NCBI GenBank assembly: GCA_021204735.1
Contig: JAJPYV010000216.1
Span: 1 to 7,504 of the forward strand
From: Prevotella sp.
GTDB taxonomy: Bacteria; Bacteroidota; Bacteroidia; Bacteroidales; Bacteroidaceae
Reading direction: 5' to 3'
DNA: 7,504 bases
Shown here: positions 1-5,078 of the stretch, piece by piece
Position numbering within the stretch: position 1 is the first letter of the stretch
How the letters are laid out: the number at the start of each line of letters is the position of its first letter
Notes under the pieces: model-generated
What the model was told of the DNA's origin: nothing
Database searches by the model: none
Seen by the model: the letters and a program-made list of their open reading frames with translations, nothing else
Translations under genes and position numbers: made by a program

Positions 1-13
1 TTCTTCATTTTTC

Positions 14-48
14 ATTCTTAATTCTTAATTCTTAATTCTTAATTTTTT
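14..48. repeat. AT-rich heptamer tandem repeat (ATTCTTA)4
   Basis: Four exact head-to-tail copies of ATTCTTA occupy 14-41 and are followed by a degenerate A/T run to 48. On the minus strand the unit reads TAAGAAT. The array overlaps the stop codon of the transporter gene (TAA on the minus strand at 32-34), so the last codons and the start of the 3' untranslated region are built from repeat. No hairpin is evident, so it does not look like an intrinsic terminator. The copy number could vary by replication slippage. Confidence 0.85.
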
Positions 49-1315
49 TCACCATCACCTTGTCAATCCTCGCTCCGTCCATTTTTATAACCTCCATAGT
101 GAAACATTGCCAGTCGGTTTTCTCGCCTGTCTGTGGTATATGTTTCAACTGCTCGATTATCAGTCCTGCCACCGTGGTGTAGTCGGGGTCTCTGTTCTTG
201 TCGTACATATCTTCCATGTCGAAATAATACAGAAAGTCATAGAATGAACATTGACCGTCAATCAGCCAACTGTTTGGATCTTCTTGTTTTATTATGTCCG
301 GCTCATCGTTCTTTTCCTCAATAGTGCCCACTAATCCTTCGAGAATGTCACGTAATGTGATGATACCCTGAAAACTGCCGAACTCATCGCAGATAAATGC
401 CTGTGCAATCTTCTTTTCCTTCATCTGTTCAAGTGCCTTATAGACACTCATGTTCTCGTAGAAATACATGGCTGGTGTCATTATCTTCTCGAGGTTCAGC
501 CGCTTGTCATCGAGCCTTAATACAAGGTCTTTCAGCAACACTACTCCCAAGATATTATCCAAACTGGTGTCTGTCAATGGGTATGCCTCATGGAGCGACT
601 CGTTCAGCACGTTCTTCACATCATCAATCTTATAACTGATGTCGAGCATCACAATGTCAGTGCGTGGGGTCATAAGGGAGTTGATTTTCAGGTCGCCAAG
701 ACGGAATACACGGTCCACAATGTCCTGCTCCACGTCTTGAACTTCTCCTACTTCCCTGCCTTCCTCGATTATTGATTTGATGTCCTCCTCAGTAATTTTC
801 GCTTTTACAGTCTTCATTCCGAGCATCTTCACCACGCCTTCGGTACTCTTTGAGAGAACCCATACAAACGGACTGGCTAATTTCGCCCAAAAGGTCATGG
901 GGCGTGAGATGATTTTCGATGCCTTCTCCGACATACTCAATGCTATACGCTTCGGAACAAGCTCCCCGAAGATTATCATCAGGTAGGTTACAAAAGCTAC
1001 TATTATTATCTGTGCTATGGGATAAGCCCAGTTTTCTGACATTCCCGCCATTACCAACAGGTCACCGACATCGGTTGACATCGCTGCACCCGAAAAAAGA
1101 CCGGTCAGAATACTTACAAGGGTGTTGCCTATCTGCACGGTGGAAAGGAAACGGCTCCTGTCATTGTACAAGCGCAATGCGGCGGCTGCTCCCCTGCTTC
1201 CTTTTTTCTCATCTGTTGACAGCGAACTTTTCCTCGCGGATATAATCGCCATCTCTGATAAAGAAAATATGCCGCTGATAAGTATCAACAGCAAAATCAA
1301 TAGAAATTCTTCCAT
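32..1315 (-). CDS. CNNM/CorC (HlyC/CorC) family transporter with CBS-domain pair
   Basis: This is an inner-membrane protein of the CNNM/CorC family, which is linked to Mg2+ or Co2+ efflux and homeostasis; the substrate here is not determined. It has 427 residues, normal for the family. The N-terminal CNNM (DUF21) domain covers about residues 1-190. It has hydrophobic segments near 3-20, 61-79, 96-116 and 140-156, and the family signature GELVPKR at 117-123. A CBS pair follows (about 210-335), opening with the typical MTPRTDIV at 215-222. A CorC_HlyC domain ends the protein (about 345-425). The ATG at 1313-1315 is chosen because the first hydrophobic segment starts at once and a good promoter lies just upstream at 1344-1375. 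It is transcribed divergently from the LUD gene. Because its last codons lie in a heptamer repeat, the extreme C-terminus (MVKKIKN) may vary between strains. Confidence 0.93.
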   Translation of the reverse strand: MEEFLLILLLILISGIFSLSEMAIISARKSSLSTDEKKGSRGAAAALRLYNDRSRFLSTVQIGNTLVSILTGLFSGAAMSTDVGDLLVMAGMSENWAYPIAQIIIVAFVTYLMIIFGELVPKRIALSMSEKASKIISRPMTFWAKLASPFVWVLSKSTEGVVKMLGMKTVKAKITEEDIKSIIEEGREVGEVQDVEQDIVDRVFRLGDLKINSLMTPRTDIVMLDISYKIDDVKNVLNESLHEAYPLTDTSLDNILGVVLLKDLVLRLDDKRLNLEKIMTPAMYFYENMSVYKALEQMKEKKIAQAFICDEFGSFQGIITLRDILEGLVGTIEEKNDEPDIIKQEDPNSWLIDGQCSFYDFLYYFDMEDMYDKNRDPDYTTVAGLIIEQLKHIPQTGEKTDWQCFTMEVIKMDGARIDKVMVKKIKN

Positions 1316-1343
1316 TTAATGGTTAAAACATGTTTTGCGGCTG

Positions 1344-1375
1344 CAAAGTTAGTGAAAAATCGGAAATTTTTCAAG
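1344..1375 (-). promoter_or_regulatory. Bacteroidota-type promoter of the CNNM transporter gene
   Basis: Read on the minus strand, TAACTTTG (1351 down to 1344) matches the Bacteroidota -7 consensus TAnnTTTG exactly. A CTTG at 1375-1372 lies 20 bp upstream and fits the -33 element. Transcription should start near 1337-1339, leaving a leader of roughly 22-25 nt before the ATG. The bases after the -7 box (GCAGCCGCAAAAC) resemble start regions I associate with Prevotella and Bacteroides. Confidence 0.75.
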
Positions 1376-1395
1376 TTATTATTATACATTATTAT

Positions 1396-1403
1396 TATAT
1401 TTG
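1396..1403 (+). promoter_or_regulatory. Probable -7 element of the LUD-domain gene
   Basis: TATATTTG matches the consensus TAnnTTTG and ends 44 bp before the ATG at 1448. I see no convincing TTG at the -33 position, where the sequence is simply AT-rich. It sits back to back with the promoter for the transporter, so both genes are driven from about 60 bp of DNA. An 8-bp inverted repeat, TATTATAC (1380-1387) and GTATAATA (1416-1423), brackets this element. It may be an operator or just a product of the AT-rich base composition. Confidence 0.5.
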
Positions 1404-1447
1404 CATATTATTATCGTATAATACACGACATTTTAATACAATACATT

Positions 1448-2083
1448 ATGACACCAAGAGAAATACGCAATGAGAAACTTGCAGAGAAAATGATAAAGAA
1501 CCTCAAGCGCCGCAACTTTGAGGCTTGTTATTGTGCCACTTCCGAAGAGGCTGTGAAAAAGATTAACCAACTGATTCCTGACGGAAGCAGCGTTTCGTGG
1601 GGTGGTTCAATGACTATCCGTGATATGGGACTTACAAAGTCGTTTGACAATAGAAATCTTGTTGTTCTTGACCGTGACAAGGCGAAGGACTCTGATGAGA
1701 CTCAGGCAATCTATCGCAAAGCCTTTTCTTGTGATTACTATCTGTCAAGTGTAAACGCAATCAGTGAGGATGGTGTGATTGTGAATATCGATGGCAATGG
1801 CAACCGTGTGGCTGCAATCACTTTCGGACCGAAACGTGTTATCCTTGTAGTCGGCCTTAACAAGGTGACACAGGATGTTCAGAGCGCACTCGCACGTGCA
1901 AGGGGTACGGCAAGTCCTATTAACTCCGCCCGCTTTGAAATAAATACGCCTTGCAAGATTGATGGTGTCTGCCACAACTGCAACTCCCCTGAAAGTATTT
2001 GCAACTATATCCATTTCATGCGCAACTCCCACCCGGCAGGCCGCCATATCGTTGTTCTCGTGGGCGAAGATCTTGGATATTAG
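1448..2083 (+). CDS. Stand-alone LUD-domain protein (LutC/YkgG-like lactate utilization family)
   Basis: The protein has 211 residues and a LUD domain (LutC/YkgG family, DUF162). In some bacteria LutC forms part of the LutABC lactate dehydrogenase complex; the role of single-gene members is unclear. The signature SSVSWGGSMTIRDMGL lies at residues 47-62, and the protein ends with the family-typical SHPAGRHIVVLVGEDLG. Near the C-terminus are four cysteines, C169, C175, C178 and C185 (C-x5-C-x2-C-x6-C). I recall similar cysteines in this LUD subfamily; they may bind a metal or an Fe-S cluster, which is inference. No lutA or lutB partner is in the window. I choose ATG 1448: the frame stays open back to 1319, but that extension translates the promoter region into a low-complexity Ile/Tyr-rich segment. 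Naming it a lactate enzyme would go beyond the evidence. Confidence 0.88.
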   Translation: MTPREIRNEKLAEKMIKNLKRRNFEACYCATSEEAVKKINQLIPDGSSVSWGGSMTIRDMGLTKSFDNRNLVVLDRDKAKDSDETQAIYRKAFSCDYYLSSVNAISEDGVIVNIDGNGNRVAAITFGPKRVILVVGLNKVTQDVQSALARARGTASPINSARFEINTPCKIDGVCHNCNSPESICNYIHFMRNSHPAGRHIVVLVGEDLGY

Positions 2084-2088
2084 TAATG

Positions 2089-2138
2089 TTTAGCTTTTAA
2101 TATCAACTTTTAACTTTTAGCTTTTTAACTTTTAACTT
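2089..2138. repeat. Degenerate heptamer tandem repeat (TTTTAAC/TTTTAGC)
   Basis: About six units of TTTTAAC or TTTTAGC, some with one extra T and one interrupted by AATATC, begin 6 bp after the LUD stop codon. It is the second AT-rich heptamer array at the 3' end of a gene in this window, after the one at 14-48, but with a different unit. No stem-loop is apparent. The region would be transcribed as a U-rich 3' end, so a role in transcription ending cannot be excluded. Confidence 0.75.
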
Positions 2139-2147
2139 GAAATGCTG

Positions 2148-2155
2148 CATCTTTG
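2148..2155 (+). promoter_or_regulatory. Weak candidate -7 element for hipBA
   Basis: CATCTTTG matches seven of eight positions of TAnnTTTG and lies 37 bp before the hipB ATG. No clear -33 TTG is found at the right distance. If it is real, transcription would start near 2160-2162, at the first copy of the 13-bp direct repeat. This is the best candidate in the gap, but it is weak. Confidence 0.3.
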
Positions 2156-2159
2156 TAAA

Positions 2160-2213
2160 GAATAATATTTTATTTGTTAAGGGAATATATGTATGCTAAC
2201 GAATAATATTTTA
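2160..2213. repeat. 13-bp direct repeat pair flanking the hipB start (possible operator)
   Basis: GAATAATATTTTA occurs exactly at 2160-2172 and again at 2201-2213. The offset is 41 bp, close to four helical turns. The first copy lies in the leader near the predicted transcription start; the second covers hipB codons 3-7. HipB-type antitoxins repress their own operon by binding repeated operators near the promoter, so these are candidate binding sites. Known HipB operators are usually palindromic, and these copies contain only a short AATATT palindrome. AT-rich chance similarity is possible. Confidence 0.4.
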
Positions 2214-2513
2214 GCAATTAATACTTTAACCCCTAATGATGTTGCAAAGCAGATTGCAGAGAGGGTGAAAGCTCGGAGGTTGGAGTTGAATTTGACTCAG
2301 AAAGGGTTGGCAATCAGGGCTGGGATTAAATTTGCTACCTATCGCAGATTTGAGCAGACGGGAGAAATATCCTTAAAAGGATTGCTCTATATAGGATTTG
2401 CATTGAACGCATTATATGACTTTGGTATGCTTTTCAGACAGAGACAATATCAGTCAATTGATGATGTGCTCAATGAGAAATATGCTACACGTAAAAGAGG
2501 TAATAGAAAATGA
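2193..2513 (+). CDS. hipB: HipB-like antitoxin, XRE-family HTH regulator
   Basis: A 106-residue DNA-binding protein with a Cro/C1-type helix-turn-helix at about residues 34-54 (LTQKGLAIRAGIKFATYRRFE). A helical stretch follows, and the tail is basic (RKRGNRK at the end). It lies directly before a HipA-family kinase gene, and the two overlap by 4 bp (ATGA at 2510-2513). This is the standard antitoxin-toxin arrangement, which couples their translation. By family knowledge HipB binds and neutralises HipA and represses the operon together with it. The ATG at 2193 leaves about 33 residues before the HTH, somewhat longer than the E. coli protein. An out-of-frame ATG overlaps just upstream at 2189. 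The identification as antitoxin rests on the HTH plus gene context. Confidence 0.85.
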   Translation: MLTNNILAINTLTPNDVAKQIAERVKARRLELNLTQKGLAIRAGIKFATYRRFEQTGEISLKGLLYIGFALNALYDFGMLFRQRQYQSIDDVLNEKYATRKRGNRK

Positions 2514-3598
2514 CGGACATAAAACAGATAGAGGTAGTTTATGAAGATAAATTGGTCGGACGTTTAGCCTTGACCAAAGAGGAGTTGTGTGTGTTTGAGT
2601 ATTCTGCTGAATGGATTAATTCTGGGTTTTCTATTTCTCCTTTCGATTTACCCTTACAGAATGGTGTCTTTATGGCAAAACCACAACCGTTTGATGGTGG
2701 TTTCGGCGTTTTTGACGATTGTCTGCCTGATGGCTGGGGTTCGCTCATTCTTGACAGGTATTTGCAAAAGAACGGCATAAATCCTAATTTGTTATCATTG
2801 CTTGACCGACTTGCGTTGGTTGGCTCTACCGGGCGTGGTGCATTGGAGTTCCGCCCAGATAGGAGTGTCATATCAAATGAAGATTATGCCGACTTTGAGA
2901 ATTTGGCATTGGAGGCAGAAAAGATACTTGATAACGATGATTATACGGGGGAGGGTATTGAAGAATTTCAACATAGAGGCGGATCTCCTGGTGGTGCCAG
3001 ACCTAAGATTTTTACACGGTATGACGGTAAAGAGTGGCTCATTAAATTCCGCGCGAAGTATGACCCTAAACGCATAGGAAAAGATGAATACAATTATTCG
3101 CTTCTTGCTAAAAAATGTGGCGTGGAGATGCCTGAGACACGACTTTTTGAGGGTAAATATTTCGGAGTTGAGCGTTTTGACCGCAGTCCTGACGGCAAAT
3201 TGCACGTGGTAAGTGTTGCCGGACTTATCAATGCCAATTATCGTTTGCCAAGCATTGACTATATGCATATTTTCCATGTGTGTTCTGAATTGACGCATAG
3301 TATAGAGGAAATATTGAAAGTTTACCGTCTTATGGTGTTCAATTATCTTATAGGTAACAAAGATGACCATGCAAAAAATTTTGCCTTTATCTATCATGAT
3401 GGTGAATGGCATTTCGCACCTGCTTTTGACCTGCTGCCAAGCGATGGTATGAACGGATATCATACAACATCAATCAACTATAGCATTGAACCAACGAAAG
3501 AGGATCTTTTTGCTGTTGCCGTAAAAGCTGGTTTGAACAAAAAGGAAGCAGAGAATCTTTTTGACAATATGCTGAAAATTGTCAAAAAACAAAGATAA
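2510..3598 (+). CDS. hipA: HipA family serine/threonine kinase toxin
   Basis: A 362-residue HipA-family protein kinase, the toxin of a type II toxin-antitoxin pair. E. coli HipA (about 440 residues) phosphorylates glutamyl-tRNA synthetase and causes dormancy; the target here is unknown. The N-terminal subdomain (about 1-115) contains FDDCLPDGWG at 68-77. By motif comparison with E. coli HipA, S159-PGGARP-K166 matches the loop bearing autophosphorylated Ser150. K179 in LIKF matches the ATP-binding lysine. D285 and N290 in KDDHAKN match catalytic Asp309 and Asn314, and D307 in AFDLL matches the metal-binding Asp332. VERFDR is also conserved. All key residues are present, so it should be active. 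It is shorter than E. coli HipA mainly at the C-terminal end, as in other compact family members, and shows no frameshift. N-terminal subdomain and kinase core are in one chain, not split as in three-gene hip operons. Confidence 0.93.
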   Translation: MTDIKQIEVVYEDKLVGRLALTKEELCVFEYSAEWINSGFSISPFDLPLQNGVFMAKPQPFDGGFGVFDDCLPDGWGSLILDRYLQKNGINPNLLSLLDRLALVGSTGRGALEFRPDRSVISNEDYADFENLALEAEKILDNDDYTGEGIEEFQHRGGSPGGARPKIFTRYDGKEWLIKFRAKYDPKRIGKDEYNYSLLAKKCGVEMPETRLFEGKYFGVERFDRSPDGKLHVVSVAGLINANYRLPSIDYMHIFHVCSELTHSIEEILKVYRLMVFNYLIGNKDDHAKNFAFIYHDGEWHFAPAFDLLPSDGMNGYHTTSINYSIEPTKEDLFAVAVKAGLNKKEAENLFDNMLKIVKKQR

Positions 3599-3613
3599 CT
3601 TGATTTTATTTCT

Positions 3614-3621
3614 TAACTTTG
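3614..3621 (+). promoter_or_regulatory. Probable -7 element of the Bax inhibitor-1 family gene
   Basis: TAACTTTG matches TAnnTTTG exactly and begins 16 bp after the hipA stop codon. The transcription start would fall near 3627, giving a leader of about 44 nt before the ATG at 3671. No good TTG is seen 19-21 bp upstream. The exact -7 match suggests that the membrane protein is not simply a third gene of the hip operon, although no terminator separates them. Confidence 0.55.
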
Positions 3622-3670
3622 CACTTTGGTACGAAAATTGTAATGGTTTAATATAACAAAACGATTGATT

Positions 3671-4390
3671 ATGAACGAAGAAAGATTGTATGAACTTATA
3701 CGGGAGAAGGAGCAAGGTGCTTCAATGGCACTTCCTGCTCTCATGCGTAAGGTATATGTGTGGATGACTCTCGCTCTCGTGATTACGGGGTTTACAGCTT
3801 ACGGTGTGGCATCCAGTCCTGGTATCATTTCGGCATTGTTTTCCAATATGTTGCTCTTCTGGGGCTTGTTCATCGTTGAGATTGCCCTTGTGTGGATAGT
3901 ATCGGCACGCATAAACCGTATGTCGATAACTACTGCAACATTGCTATTTGTGGCTTATTCCATACTTAACGGCGTAACTTTGTCGATAATATTCTTGGCA
4001 TATACAATGTCATCGATTACCAGCGTGTTCTTCATTACAGCAGGAACGTTTGCCGCAATGTCTCTCATCGGACTGTTCACGAAGGCGGATTTGACATCTT
4101 TGGGCAAGATACTGTTTATGGCACTTATCGGACTGATTATCGCCACGCTTGTGAATGTGTTCTTTATCAGGAGCGGAATGTTCAGTCTTATCGTAAGTTA
4201 TATTGGCGTATTGATTTTCGTCGGACTTACCGCTTACGACACTCAAAAGATTAAGAAGATGCTCATGATGGCTGACAATATGTCAGAAGAAGGACAGAAG
4301 ATAGCCCTTCTTGGTTCTTTGAGTCTATATCTCGACTTTATCAATCTATTCCTCTATTTGCTCCGCATATTCGGTGGCAACAGAAACTAA
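3671..4390 (+). CDS. Bax inhibitor-1/YccA family (TMBIM) seven-helix membrane protein
   Basis: The protein has 239 residues and belongs to the Bax inhibitor-1-like family, which includes E. coli YccA and YbhL and the B. subtilis Ca2+ channel YetJ. Seven hydrophobic segments can be placed at about 27-46, 58-78, 86-107, 111-136, 145-165, 168-187 and 209-234. Two acidic residues near the C-terminus, D190 in TAYDTQKIKK and D222 in LYLDFINLF, match the paired aspartates that act as pH sensor and gate in YetJ. A pH-sensitive calcium leak is therefore possible, while YccA-like members instead modulate the FtsH protease; the sequence does not decide. I chose ATG 3671 over the in-frame TTG at 3665, which would add only two residues. 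It appears to be a single-gene unit with its own promoter and a terminator at 4420-4463. Confidence 0.92.
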   Translation: MNEERLYELIREKEQGASMALPALMRKVYVWMTLALVITGFTAYGVASSPGIISALFSNMLLFWGLFIVEIALVWIVSARINRMSITTATLLFVAYSILNGVTLSIIFLAYTMSSITSVFFITAGTFAAMSLIGLFTKADLTSLGKILFMALIGLIIATLVNVFFIRSGMFSLIVSYIGVLIFVGLTAYDTQKIKKMLMMADNMSEEGQKIALLGSLSLYLDFINLFLYLLRIFGGNRN

Positions 4391-4419
4391 GATTACGCAA
4401 GTTTCCCAAAATAGTTAAT

Positions 4420-4463
4420 TAGCGGGGTTAAGGCAGTAATGACTTGACTCCGTTATTATTTTT
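4420..4463 (+). terminator. Probable intrinsic terminator after the Bax inhibitor-1 family gene
   Basis: Bases 4420-4432 (TAGCGGGGTTAAG) pair with 4443-4455 (CTTGACTCCGTTA) over 13 positions, three of them G-U. The loop is 10 nt. The stem is followed by TTATTTTT (4456-4463), a T-rich tract suitable for RNA release. It lies 29 bp after the stop codon and before the ARG boxes, so it should insulate the arginine operon from upstream transcription. The U tract is interrupted by one A and the loop is long, so efficiency may be moderate. Confidence 0.6.
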
Positions 4464-4489
4464 GCTCAAAAATTCCATTTACCTTACCA

Positions 4490-4515
4490 TAAATATGCAA
4501 ATTATTGCATATTTA
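4490..4515. promoter_or_regulatory. ARG box 1 (ArgR operator), long perfect palindrome
   Basis: Two 11-bp arms (4490-4500 and 4505-4515) are exact inverted repeats around ATTA. The core at 4494-4511, TATGCAAATTATTGCATA, has the 18-bp format of the E. coli ARG box (WNTGAATWWWWATTCANW), keeping the TG and CA positions and the AT-rich centre. It abuts the -33 element of the argR promoter (4516-4519), as expected for an autoregulatory ArgR site. The assignment is by pattern and position only. Confidence 0.75.
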
Positions 4516-4547
4516 CTTGTTTATATGCATAAAAAAGCATACTTTTG
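4516..4547 (+). promoter_or_regulatory. Promoter of the argR-GNAT-argG-argC operon
   Basis: CTTG at 4516-4519 is a good -33 element and TACTTTTG at 4540-4547 matches the -7 consensus TAnnTTTG, with 20 bp between the TTG and the -7 box. The transcription start should be near 4552-4554, about 22 nt before the argR ATG. ARG box 1 lies directly upstream and ARG box 2 overlaps the spacer and the first bases of the -7 element. Bound ArgR would therefore block RNA polymerase. Confidence 0.8.
4524..4541. promoter_or_regulatory. ARG box 2 (ArgR operator), overlapping the -7 element
   Basis: TATGCATAAAAAAGCATA is 18 bp long with TATGC/GCATA arms, the same outer half-sites as box 1. It fits the ARG box layout less perfectly in its right half. 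The centre-to-centre distance from box 1 is 30 bp, about three helical turns; E. coli pairs are usually about 21 bp apart. The last two bases are the TA of the -7 element, so occupancy would compete with polymerase. Confidence 0.65.
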
Positions 4548-4574
4548 CAGTCCAAAACGCATAAATATACAGTC

Positions 4575-5051
4575 ATGAAATCTAAGAACGACAGACTCAA
4601 TACCCTGCGTATGCTTATATCAAGTAAGGAATTAAGTTGCCAGGACGACGTACTGAAAGCCCTTGAGAAAGAGGGACATAAGGTTACGCAAGCAACGCTG
4701 AGTCGTGACATGAAGCAACTCAAAGTGGCAAAAGCTACTAATTTGGGTGGAAAGTATTTCTATGTGCTGCCCAACGAGACTATGTATAAACGGGTGTCAA
4801 GTCCCAAAAGAGCATCCGAGATGATGCTTACATCTGGCTTCTTGTCAATAAATTTCTCTGCTAATATCGGTGTTATAAAAACACGACCTGGTTATGCCAG
4901 CAGTTTGGCTTATAACATCGACAGCAGTGGATTGCAGCCGATTATCGGAACAATAGCAGGTGACGACACCATATTTATCGTCATTAGGGAGGGCGCTGAT
5001 TATGATGAAGTCATTTCACAATTAAAAGATGTCATTCCTGACATTAAGTGA
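4575..5051 (+). CDS. argR: Arginine repressor ArgR
   Basis: A 158-residue cytoplasmic, arginine-responsive transcription factor of normal family length. In known members a hexamer with bound L-arginine recognises ARG boxes and represses arginine synthesis. The N-terminal winged helix (about 1-68) carries the recognition segment TQATLSRDMKQLK at 38-50. The C-terminal domain, which mediates hexamer formation and arginine binding, contains TRPGYASSLAYNID and the signature GTIAGDDT at 125-132. D130 and D131 correspond to the arginine-contacting aspartates of E. coli ArgR. I use ATG 4575: an in-frame TTG at 4545 lies inside the -7 promoter element and cannot be the start. Two ARG boxes in its promoter indicate autoregulation. 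It is first in the operon, 27 bp ahead of the GNAT gene. Confidence 0.95.
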   Translation: MKSKNDRLNTLRMLISSKELSCQDDVLKALEKEGHKVTQATLSRDMKQLKVAKATNLGGKYFYVLPNETMYKRVSSPKRASEMMLTSGFLSINFSANIGVIKTRPGYASSLAYNIDSSGLQPIIGTIAGDDTIFIVIREGADYDEVISQLKDVIPDIK

Positions 5052-5078
5052 TATCCCTACGAAACATACCAAAAGGAA

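Noticed and set aside
1313..1323. Near-palindrome CCATTTAATGG at the transporter start codon
   Set aside because: Only five paired bases around an ATG, easily expected by chance and without a second copy.
1319..1447. In-frame 43-residue N-terminal extension of the LUD protein
   Set aside because: It translates the promoter and AT-rich intergenic DNA into a low-complexity Ile/Tyr run and covers the -7 element. The family start fits ATG 1448.
2174..2206. Imperfect inverted repeat TTGTTA/TAACGA around the hipB ATG as a HipB operator
   Set aside because: Only five of six bases match and the spacing is arbitrary. The 13-bp direct repeat is a stronger candidate.
2873..3463. 196-codon open frame on the minus strand inside hipA
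   Set aside because: No recognisable domain. It is fully antisense to hipA, whose catalytic motifs are intact, so it is a shadow frame.
3599..3670. Possible terminator between hipA and the BI-1 family gene
   Set aside because: No stem of useful length was found. Only the promoter element is supported.
4545..4574. TTG start at 4545 adding 10 residues to ArgR
   Set aside because: It lies inside the -7 promoter element TACTTTTG and upstream of the predicted transcription start.
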